7,382 nucleotides of DNA from Eudoraea sp. (GTDB taxonomy: Bacteria > Bacteroidota > Bacteroidia > Flavobacteriales > Flavobacteriaceae): assembly GCA_024642325.1 (NCBI GenBank), contig JAHEBI010000112.1, positions 1-7,382 on the forward strand, in the 5' to 3' direction. A program made the translations under genes and the position numbers. The notes beneath the pieces are model-generated. The model was given only the letters and a program-made list of their open reading frames with translations. It made no database searches and was not told where the DNA came from. Positions 1-5,776 of the stretch are shown here, piece by piece; the stretch's first letter is position 1; every line of letters begins with the position of its first letter.

Positions 1-34
1 TTATTTCCTGATTATTTGATCCTGTAAACTTAAT

Positions 35-601
35 ATGAGTTCACTACTTGAAAAACATATTGTAGAATTGTTGCAAGAGCGCAATGAAAAGGCTATTTCA
101 TTGCTGTATGAACATTACGGCGATACGCTATACGGGGTTGCTTATAAGGTGGTCAGAGATGGAGAACTAGCTCAGGATGTTTTGCAGGAGAGTTTTGTTA
201 AAATCTGGAAAAAATCTGACTCTTATGATTCCTCAAAGGCGAAATTATTTACCTGGCTTTTCAGAATTACCAGAAACACAGCCATTGATAAGTTACGCAG
301 TGTAAATACCAAATCTGATAAAGAAATCCAAATAGATGTTTCAGACGTATATAACCTAGGTGTAGATAGCATCAGACCCGAGTTCTTGGACGTCAAGGAG
401 AACATGGAGAAGATAGAGCATAAATATCATGTGGTGTTGGATGCCTTGTTTTTTCAAGGCATGACACAACAGGAAGCCAGTGATGAATTAAATATTCCGT
501 TGGGCACTATTAAATCCAGGTTAAAAATCGGGTTAAGAGAACTTAAAAAAATATATGGTAGTTCTATGGTGTTTTTGCCCTTATTAATTTTATTGTCATG
601 A
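35..601 (+). CDS. ECF-type RNA polymerase sigma factor (sigma-70 family), partner of the downstream anti-sigma factor
   Basis: This 188-residue protein would direct RNA polymerase to a small regulon when released from its anti-sigma factor. Sigma region 2 covers about residues 25-92, with the core-binding and -10 recognition helices around AQDVLQESFVKIW and FTWLFRITRNTAIDKLR. Region 4 covers about 124-174 and contains the helix-turn-helix MTQQEASDELNIPLGTIKSR. There is no region 1 or 3, which is the ECF layout, and the length is normal for the class. The ATG at 35 fits the usual ECF N-terminus. Its stop codon overlaps the ATG of the next gene (ATGA), which suggests translational coupling. The last 12 residues (177-188) are strongly hydrophobic, which is unusual for a cytoplasmic sigma factor. 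Only 34 bases of upstream sequence are visible, too few to judge the promoter. The regulon cannot be inferred. Confidence 0.95.
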   Translation: MSSLLEKHIVELLQERNEKAISLLYEHYGDTLYGVAYKVVRDGELAQDVLQESFVKIWKKSDSYDSSKAKLFTWLFRITRNTAIDKLRSVNTKSDKEIQIDVSDVYNLGVDSIRPEFLDVKENMEKIEHKYHVVLDALFFQGMTQQEASDELNIPLGTIKSRLKIGLRELKKIYGSSMVFLPLLILLS

Positions 602-1356
602 AAGAAAAAATACAAATATTTTTAGATACCGATTTGCTGGAAAAGTATCTGTTAGGAACAACCACTCTTGAAGAATCTATGCAAGTGGAGCGATATATCG
701 CTATGTATCCTGAAGTTAGAAAAACCTATAACGAGTTACAGACAAATCTTGAAACCTTTGCTAAATTATATGCCCTAAAAACTCCTGAAGGCCTGAAAGC
801 TAAGATTCTGGATAGGATTAAAGCGCAGAACTCTGGTAGAAGGAAATTTCAAAGATATGCTGTTGCTGCCAGCATAGCGGCCTTACTTTTTGCTGGATCA
901 TCTTATTTCTTTTGGAATCAAAATCAAAATTTACAAGATGAAAACATCATTGTAAATAATAAGATCAGAACTCTGGAGGAAGACATGAAAGAACAACTGG
1001 AAGACGTAAGAAACCAGTTTATAGTTCTCAACAATCCTCAGACCAAAAAGTACGAAGTAAAAGGGAATAAAAAAGCAAGGGAATTAAAAGCCGTTGCCTA
1101 TATAAATCCTGTAAAAAAACTATCCTATATTAATGTTAGGAGTTTACCTAATTTGCCTGATAATCAATGTTATCAGATGTGGGCCGAAGTTAATGGCGAA
1201 ATGGTCAATCTGGGAGTGATTAAGAATGTTGATGACAAAGATCACCTCAGAGCCTTGCCCTATGCGGAAAACGCAATTGGTTATATTACTATAGAACCTC
1301 AGGGCGGTAATGTCACCCCTACCGTCAAGAATATTGTAGCCAATATTTCGTATTGA
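598..1356 (+). CDS. RskA-like transmembrane anti-sigma factor
   Basis: This 252-residue single-pass membrane protein should hold the upstream sigma factor inactive and release it on an envelope signal. Residues 1-85 form the cytoplasmic sigma-binding part; its LEKYLLGTTTLEESMQVERY stretch resembles the N-terminal helix of RskA-type proteins. No HxxxCxxC zinc motif is present, so it is a zinc-free type. A transmembrane helix lies at about 86-106 (YAVAASIAALLFAGSSYFFW). Residues 109-140 are polar and heptad-like, probably a short coiled coil. Residues 140-252 match the RskA C-terminal domain, with its two signatures CYQMWAEVNGEMVNLGVI and IGYITIEPQGGNVTPT. The start at 598 overlaps the sigma gene stop by 4 bases, and a strong terminator follows the gene, so the two genes form an operon. 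In known RskA systems release occurs by regulated proteolysis; the signal here is unknown. Confidence 0.93.
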   Translation: MKEKIQIFLDTDLLEKYLLGTTTLEESMQVERYIAMYPEVRKTYNELQTNLETFAKLYALKTPEGLKAKILDRIKAQNSGRRKFQRYAVAASIAALLFAGSSYFFWNQNQNLQDENIIVNNKIRTLEEDMKEQLEDVRNQFIVLNNPQTKKYEVKGNKKARELKAVAYINPVKKLSYINVRSLPNLPDNQCYQMWAEVNGEMVNLGVIKNVDDKDHLRALPYAENAIGYITIEPQGGNVTPTVKNIVANISY

Positions 1357-1381
1357 GAACCATTTGCTTCACATATTTTAC

Positions 1382-1408
1382 AAGCCCCTTTTAGGGGCTT
1401 TATTTTTG
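1382..1408 (+). terminator. Rho-independent terminator of the sigma/anti-sigma operon
   Basis: A perfect 8-bp stem, AAGCCCCT paired with AGGGGCTT (1382-1389 with 1393-1400), closes on a TTT loop and is followed by TATTTTTG. It lies 25 bases after the anti-sigma stop codon. The GC-rich stem core in AT-rich surroundings and the T-rich tail make this a textbook terminator. Confidence 0.92.
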
Positions 1409-1416
1409 TATCTTTG
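1401..1416 (+). promoter_or_regulatory. Bacteroidota -7 promoter box(es) for the small membrane protein and second sigma factor
   Basis: Two adjacent 8-mers, TATTTTTG (1401-1408) and TATCTTTG (1409-1416), both fit the Bacteroidota -7 consensus TAnnTTTG. The second is the better placed: transcription would begin around 1422-1424, a few bases before the ATG at 1431. I see no good TTTG at the expected -33 distance because that region is occupied by the terminator stem. The first box doubles as the terminator T-tract. Confidence 0.55.
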
Positions 1417-1430
1417 TACAAAATATTTTT

Positions 1431-1640
1431 ATGAAGTTGATTTTACTTACCATAGGTCTTCTTGCGCTGGCATTTGCCGGTATAGCAATAAAAATATGGT
1501 CTAAAAAAGATGGCAAGTTTGCCGGCACTTGCGCCAGTCAAAATCCATATCTCAATAACAGCGGCGAAGCCTGCGGGTTTTGTGGCAAACTTCCCAACGA
1601 GCAGGAATGCAGAGAAGAGGCATCCCGAAAATTATTATAA
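1431..1640 (+). CDS. Small single-pass membrane protein with four cysteines, function unknown
   Basis: This 69-residue protein has an N-terminal hydrophobic helix at about residues 3-23 followed by a lysine cluster (KIWSKKDGK) and a polar tail with four cysteines, C34, C48, C51 and C60 (spacing C-x13-C-x2-C-x8-C). It resembles short Bacteroidota proteins usually labelled 'membrane or secreted protein'; I recall the type but know no function for it. The positive charges just after the helix favour a cytoplasmic tail by the positive-inside rule, while the absence of a clear cleavage site argues against secretion. The cysteines could bind a metal or form disulfides. The gene has its own promoter box and ends 37 bases before the likely start of the second sigma gene, so the two are probably co-transcribed. 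It overlaps an out-of-frame upstream extension of that gene, which I consider non-coding. Confidence 0.85.
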   Translation: MKLILLTIGLLALAFAGIAIKIWSKKDGKFAGTCASQNPYLNNSGEACGFCGKLPNEQECREEASRKLL

Positions 1641-1677
1641 CCAACTATTTACCTTTAGATTTATTAAAGAAAAGGGT

Positions 1678-2244
1678 TTGGATAAAACTGAAGAAACACT
1701 AAAAAGCACAATCGAAAAGGCCAAAGCAGGCAATCAGATTGCTTTCAGTAATTTACTGGATACTTTTTGGAATGATGTATATGGTTTTCAGTTAATACGG
1801 ACTAAAAATGAAAATGACGCAGAGGATATAACCATACAGACTTTTTCGAGGGCTTTTGATAAACTAGATTCATATGACCCTTCCTATGAGTTTAAAACCT
1901 GGCTTATCACTATTTCCAAAAATTTGCATGTAGACTTAATAAGAAAAAGAAAAAGGAATGTCCTGGATAGTACTGGTAGCGGCAATAATGAAGCCATAAA
2001 AAAGGTTCTTGATGATGCCCTAACCGCAGAAGATCAGCTTATCAACGATCAAAATCTCGCAAAACTTCTTCAAAATATCAAACAATTAAAGCCCCATTAT
2101 CAGAAAGTTATTAATCTTCGGTATTTTAATGAACTATCCTATACGGAAATTGCCAGGGAATTGGGCGAACCGGTGAATAATGTTAAAGTCAAATTACTCA
2201 GGGCCAAAAAGTTATTAGCGGAAATCATCAAAAATAAGAGATAG
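1678..2244 (+). CDS. ECF-type RNA polymerase sigma factor without an adjacent anti-sigma gene
   Basis: This is a second sigma-70 family ECF factor, 188 residues if it starts at TTG 1678. Region 2 is about residues 20-92, with DAEDITIQTFSRAFDKL and FKTWLITISKNLHVDLIRK. Region 4 is about 124-183, with the helix-turn-helix LSYTEIARELGEPVNNVKVK. The frame remains open upstream to an ATG at 1510, but that stretch overlaps the small membrane gene in another frame and does not look like sigma sequence. No in-frame ATG lies between 1510 and the conserved region, so TTG 1678 (preceded by AAAAGGG, a possible ribosome site) is the best start. A weak TACCTTTA box (1650-1657) could add a local promoter. 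No anti-sigma gene follows; lipA comes next, 93 bases on. Its regulon is unknown. Confidence 0.9.
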   Translation: MDKTEETLKSTIEKAKAGNQIAFSNLLDTFWNDVYGFQLIRTKNENDAEDITIQTFSRAFDKLDSYDPSYEFKTWLITISKNLHVDLIRKRKRNVLDSTGSGNNEAIKKVLDDALTAEDQLINDQNLAKLLQNIKQLKPHYQKVINLRYFNELSYTEIARELGEPVNNVKVKLLRAKKLLAEIIKNKR

Positions 2245-2315
2245 TTTTTTACTGATTCAGTTTTAGTTTTAAAGTGGCACACCAGGTAAATAGTTCCTGT
2301 TTTTCTATTTGGTCG

Positions 2316-2323
2316 TATATTTG
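2316..2323 (+). promoter_or_regulatory. Bacteroidota -7 promoter box for lipA
   Basis: TATATTTG is a full match to TAnnTTTG and lies 14 bases before the lipA ATG, so transcription would begin near 2329-2331 with a very short leader. The expected -33 position (around 2293-2297) shows only a poor match. With no convincing terminator after the sigma gene, read-through into lipA also remains possible. Confidence 0.5.
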
Positions 2324-2337
2324 TTGAAAATTTTTCT

Positions 2338-3213
2338 ATGAGTGTTGAAACTACTTCCCATGTACAGCCACCCAAAGGCAAACCAAAGTGGTTAAGGGTA
2401 AAATTGCCAACAGGGAAAAAATACACCCAACTAAGAAGTCTGGTTGATAAATACGATTTGCATACCATATGTACTTCAGGGAGTTGTCCTAATATGGGGG
2501 AATGTTGGGGAGAGGGTACCGCTACTTTTATGATTTTAGGCAATATATGTACCCGGTCCTGTGGGTTTTGTGGAGTGAAAACGGGCCGTCCTGAGAACGT
2601 GGATTGGGAAGAACCTGAAAAAGTAGCACGTTCCATAAAGATTATGGGGATTAAACATGCGGTAATCACATCTGTAGACAGGGATGACCTGAAAGATATG
2701 GGTTCTATCATATGGTCGGAGACTGTAAAAGCTATAAGAAGAATGAATCCGGATACTACATTGGAAACACTTATTCCGGATTTTCAAGGGCTTGGAATTC
2801 ATTTAGATCGTATTGTTGGTGTTGCCCCCGAAGTCGTTTCCCATAATATGGAAACTGTGAAGCGACTTACAAGGGAAGTTAGGATACAGGCTAAATATGA
2901 ACGAAGTCTTAATGTGCTTCGTTATCTTAAAGAACATGGAGTAAAGAGAACAAAATCGGGAATTATGCTGGGCCTCGGCGAACTCGAATCTGAAGTTATT
3001 GAAACCATGGAAGATCTTAGAAATGCTAAGGTTGATGTGATTACTATTGGACAATACCTTCAACCTTCTAAAAGGCACTTGCCTGTAAAAGAATTTATAT
3101 TACCTGAACAATTTGACAAGTACAAGGAATTGGGACATCAAATGGGATTCAGGCATGTGGAAAGTGGTGCTTTGGTAAGGTCTTCTTATAAAGCCCATAA
3201 ACATATTCAATAA
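2338..3213 (+). CDS. lipA: Lipoyl synthase (radical SAM enzyme)
   Basis: LipA inserts two sulfur atoms at C6 and C8 of protein-bound octanoyl groups, making the lipoyl cofactor of pyruvate and 2-oxoglutarate dehydrogenases and the glycine cleavage system. It is cytoplasmic and carries two 4Fe-4S clusters. The auxiliary-cluster cysteines are C45, C50 and C56 (CTSGSCPNMGEC). The radical SAM cluster cysteines are C71, C75 and C78 (CTRSCGFC). The C-terminal RSSY motif, which supplies the serine ligand of the auxiliary cluster, is at 281-284. Further family signatures are TSVDRDDL (111-118), VVSHNMETV (166-174) and GIMLGLGE (208-215). At 291 residues it is full length and intact. The ATG at 2338 gives the N-terminus usual for Bacteroidota LipA. 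No lipB or lipoate ligase gene is visible in the window. It follows the second sigma gene in the same direction but has its own promoter box. Confidence 0.98.
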   Translation: MSVETTSHVQPPKGKPKWLRVKLPTGKKYTQLRSLVDKYDLHTICTSGSCPNMGECWGEGTATFMILGNICTRSCGFCGVKTGRPENVDWEEPEKVARSIKIMGIKHAVITSVDRDDLKDMGSIIWSETVKAIRRMNPDTTLETLIPDFQGLGIHLDRIVGVAPEVVSHNMETVKRLTREVRIQAKYERSLNVLRYLKEHGVKRTKSGIMLGLGELESEVIETMEDLRNAKVDVITIGQYLQPSKRHLPVKEFILPEQFDKYKELGHQMGFRHVESGALVRSSYKAHKHIQ

Positions 3214-3375
3214 AAAGTTCACGAAATCCTGTATCCAGAAGTTTTATAGGAAAAAACGCAGTTATTTGTCAAGGGTTTTGTTGAGGTATTTAATATTAAA
3301 AATGCAGTTATAAATCATTAAATATATGATACTTTTAAAATATTTTCTTTAAATGAAATAAAAAACAGTCCAATT

Positions 3376-3393
3376 TATAGGAAATAACCTATA
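3376..3393. repeat. Short inverted repeat TATAGG-6-CCTATA
   Basis: A 6-bp perfect stem, TATAGG (3376-3381) and CCTATA (3388-3393), surrounds the loop AAATAA; a G-T pair could extend it by one. There is no T-tract after it, so it is not a terminator. It could be an operator-type palindrome for the downstream kinase, but in such AT-rich DNA chance is a real alternative. Confidence 0.35.
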
Positions 3394-3428
3394 GTTTCGA
3401 CTTAAATAAACAATAGTTGCCTGTCCTA

Positions 3429-3436
3429 TACGTTTG
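3429..3436 (+). promoter_or_regulatory. Candidate -7 promoter box for the histidine kinase gene
   Basis: TACGTTTG fits TAnnTTTG exactly and overlaps a CCTATA hexamer (3425-3430) that also occurs in the inverted repeat upstream. It would give a leader of about 110 bases before the putative kinase start at 3554. No -33 box at a suitable distance is evident, so this rests on one 8-mer. Confidence 0.3.
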
Positions 3437-3553
3437 ATTAAAAGGTGCCATGAGCATTAAACATTTATATAATTTTCTCTAAATCAAAAAGTAGCCAGGG
3501 TTCAGCAAAAGAATTATGAATTTTATTAAATTATTTTATAAATAAAAAGTAAT

Positions 3554-3730
3554 TTGAGATTCTTTTTAAAACATAGCAAAATTACATGGGCATTGCTCCT
3601 AGTTACTTATATATCCTTCTCAGCTATTGTATTGGGCCAAGAGCGTACGAATCAGGTACAAGGTATTGAAACTTATTTTACTCAAACTACAACTTACAAG
3701 AACCAGAATAAAATAGATCTTGCACTTTAA
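3554..3730 (+). pseudogene. Detached N-terminal piece of the hybrid histidine kinase: signal peptide ending in a premature TAA
   Basis: Reading upstream from the kinase in the same frame, the coding sequence continues through a TAA at 3728-3730 back to a TTG at 3554. These 58 codons start MRFFLKHSKITWALLLVTYI and form a classic signal peptide: basic n-region, hydrophobic core at residues 10-27, and a likely cleavage after VLG before Q29, a common Bacteroidota arrangement. The following residues, up to KIDLAL, lead directly into ALDKATALAEE after the stop, in the style of the first TPR helix. The frame is unchanged, so one base substitution explains the stop (for example from GAA, CAA or AAA). 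There is no ATG in this frame between the upstream stop at 3539 and 3728; TTG 3554 is the only good start. Confidence 0.75.
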
Positions 3731-3751
3731 GCCCTGGATAAAGCCACGGCT

Positions 3752-5776
3752 TTGGCGGAAGAAACAGAAGACGCAAAAGCTCTGGTAGATTGCTATCACA
3801 AATTTGCTTTGCTTTACATGGAGCTAAATAAAAGAGAAACTACCAATTTTTATTGGGCTCGTGCATCCGTTCTATTAAAACAACTGGCATATCCGTATGG
3901 TCAAGCAGTACATAAATTCATTGAATCTGATTTACTTTACGACAGCGGTAATAACTATCAGGCCATTTTCATGTTAAATGAATCCAGGCAACTTACCAAT
4001 GACCGTAATCTTCTCAATCACATTTTACTATTGGAAGCTGATATCTACCTCAGCATAGAAAAATATGACAGCGCTACATTAAATTTTAATTCTCTTGTAG
4101 TAAATAATGATGTGTTTGAAAAAGAATCCCTAATGGCAAAAGCACATTTGGGATTGGCAAGATTATATCTTAAAACTCAGGAATATGAGGAGAGTATTAA
4201 AAATGGAATTAGTGCATTAAAAATCGCAGAGACTAACAACTTCTCCAAAGAAGTATTGGAAGCCAATGAATTATTGGGACAGGCTTATGAAAAAAGAGAA
4301 GAATACAACCTGTCTCTTCTTCATAACAGGAATTTGTTGAAACTTAAAGATTCTGTGTTCACGATTGAAAAAATGAAGGCAGAAGCCAAAACCGCTGACA
4401 GGATTCAATTTGAGTTCATGTCGGAAGAAATTAAACGCCAGGACACTAAAATTGAGGAATTAAATGAATCCCGTAACAGATCAGAAATAACTGCAATACT
4501 AACCTCTGCTTTTTTAACCATTATTTCCTTACTGGCTGTATCCTTATTCAGGAACAACCAGATTAAGTTAAAGACCAATGACCTCCTGCAGACAAAAAAC
4601 AGGGAGTTACAAACGGCCAGAGATGCCGCAGTACAAGCAATGGAAGCTAAAACCAACTTTCTGTCAACAGTGAGCCATGAATTGAGAACACCCCTGTACG
4701 CCGTTACAGGTTTGGCGCACCTATTGTTGGAAGAAAACCCTAGCGAGAATCAGAAAGAACATCTGAAGTCTCTAAAATTTTCCGGCGACTATTTATTGAA
4801 TTTCATAAATGACATATTACAAATAAATAAAATAGACGCAGACAAATTAGAGGCTTTAAATATGGAATTTAACCTGAAAAAAGTCCTTGCAGATGTTATT
4901 AGCTCCCTACAGCAGAGCGCCAAAGAAAACAAAACGAAATTAACCTTAGACTATGACGAGGAAATTCCCAGACTTTTAATGAGCGACCCTCTTAAATTAT
5001 CCCAAATCTTTATGAACCTGGTGGGCAATGCTATAAAATTTACTAAAAATGGAGAGGTAAATGTAATAGCCAAACTACTGAAAAAGGATGAAGAAGATGT
5101 GACCATATATTTTGAAGTCATGGATAATGGAATTGGTATTTCCAATGAACAACAACAAAATATCTTCGATAGTTTTGAACAAGGCTCCATTCAAATTAAC
5201 CGGGAATATGGAGGCACTGGCCTGGGCCTTACCATTGTAAAGAGTCTCCTGGGTTTATTTGACAGTAAAATACACCTAAAAAGTACTTTGGGAAAGGGTA
5301 GTTCATTTTACTTTGAATTAGACCTAAAGAGTAAAGATAGTGTCTTAGATGACCTTACATTTGAGATAACCCAAAAAGACTATGATTTAAATGGCCTGCA
5401 TGTTTTGGTAGTTGAAGACAATAAGATAAACCAGGTGATAACCAAAAAAATGTTGAGTAAAAGGGGTGTCAGCTGTGAAATTGCCGGAAATGGGAACACT
5501 GCTGTGGATATGGCTAATAAAAGTCAATTTGACGGCATACTTATGGACATACATATGCCGGGAATAAGCGGAGTTGAGGCGACTATTGAAATTAGAAAAT
5601 TTGATGCCGATACGCCAATTATAGCACTTACCGCAATATCTTTAGATGACAGTTTAGAAAGCTTTTACGCGGCAGGCTGTAATGATGTAGTTACCAAACC
5701 CTTTAAACCCGAGGTGTTTTATCAAAAAATTGGAGAAAACATCCTTGAACATAAATTAAAGAAATCTGTTTCCTAA
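3752..5776 (+). CDS. TPR-containing hybrid sensor histidine kinase/response regulator, N-terminus cut off by an in-frame stop
   Basis: The uninterrupted frame codes for 674 residues from TTG 3752; with the upstream piece the original protein would span 740 codons. Numbering from 3752: about four TPR-like repeats at 60-200 (clearest at 131-160 and 171-200), a coiled segment at 205-243, one transmembrane helix at about 245-266, and a second coiled coil at 270-300. Then follow HisKA with phospho-acceptor H309 in TVSHELRTPL, and the HATPase domain with N-box NLVGNAIKF (422-430), DNGIG (458-462) and GGTGLGL (487-493). A C-terminal receiver domain has acidic E555/D556, phospho-acceptor D599, T627 and K649. 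All kinase and receiver residues are intact. In the original topology the signal peptide would export the TPR sensor to the periplasm. There is no DNA-binding or HPt domain, so the phosphate must pass to an unlinked partner. TTG 3752 is only the first usable start after the nonsense codon and would yield a protein without export signal. Its 3' end overlaps lpxK by 21 bases. Confidence 0.85.
   Translation: MAEETEDAKALVDCYHKFALLYMELNKRETTNFYWARASVLLKQLAYPYGQAVHKFIESDLLYDSGNNYQAIFMLNESRQLTNDRNLLNHILLLEADIYLSIEKYDSATLNFNSLVVNNDVFEKESLMAKAHLGLARLYLKTQEYEESIKNGISALKIAETNNFSKEVLEANELLGQAYEKREEYNLSLLHNRNLLKLKDSVFTIEKMKAEAKTADRIQFEFMSEEIKRQDTKIEELNESRNRSEITAILTSAFLTIISLLAVSLFRNNQIKLKTNDLLQTKNRELQTARDAAVQAMEAKTNFLSTVSHELRTPLYAVTGLAHLLLEENPSENQKEHLKSLKFSGDYLLNFINDILQINKIDADKLEALNMEFNLKKVLADVISSLQQSAKENKTKLTLDYDEEIPRLLMSDPLKLSQIFMNLVGNAIKFTKNGEVNVIAKLLKKDEEDVTIYFEVMDNGIGISNEQQQNIFDSFEQGSIQINREYGGTGLGLTIVKSLLGLFDSKIHLKSTLGKGSSFYFELDLKSKDSVLDDLTFEITQKDYDLNGLHVLVVEDNKINQVITKKMLSKRGVSCEIAGNGNTAVDMANKSQFDGILMDIHMPGISGVEATIEIRKFDADTPIIALTAISLDDSLESFYAAGCNDVVTKPFKPEVFYQKIGENILEHKLKKSVS

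Larger units (their letters stand above)
3214..3553 (+). other. 340-base AT-rich intergenic region, no supported gene
   Basis: No reading frame of useful length or recognisable product is present on either strand. No clear terminator follows lipA. The visible structure is a set of TATAGG/CCTATA hexamers (3245-3250, 3376-3381, 3388-3393, 3425-3430), of which the middle two form an inverted repeat; an 8-base direct repeat GCAGTTAT at 3258-3265 and 3304-3311; and a TACGTTTG promoter-like box at 3429-3436. The region is long for this otherwise compact neighbourhood and may hold the control sequences of the kinase gene, or may be decaying together with it. Confidence 0.6.

Noticed and set aside
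1510..1677. Upstream extension of the second sigma gene to ATG 1510
   Set aside because: It overlaps the small membrane gene out of frame and carries no sigma-like sequence; the conserved ECF start begins at TTG 1678.
2251..2261. ACTGATTCAGT palindrome after the second sigma gene, considered as a terminator
   Set aside because: The stem would be only 4 bp around a 3-base loop with no GC-rich core; too weak to call.
2139..3078. Long minus-strand reading frames opposite lipA and the second sigma gene
   Set aside because: They are shadows of well-supported genes on the plus strand and show no recognisable protein features.
3450..3482. Ten-codon frame MSIKHLYNFL preceded by AAAAGG, a possible leader peptide
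   Set aside because: Very short, AT-rich and without attenuator structure or regulatory codon runs; chance is the simpler explanation.
3516..3545. ATG starting MNFIKLFYK just before the kinase, considered as its true start
   Set aside because: It lies in a different frame from the kinase signal peptide and ends at a stop after nine codons; one frameshift does not join it to the kinase cleanly.
3214..3553. CRISPR array, tRNA, riboswitch or mobile element in the long gap
   Set aside because: No regularly spaced repeats, no tRNA-like arms, no recognisable aptamer and no terminal inverted repeats or transposase sequence were found on reading both strands.
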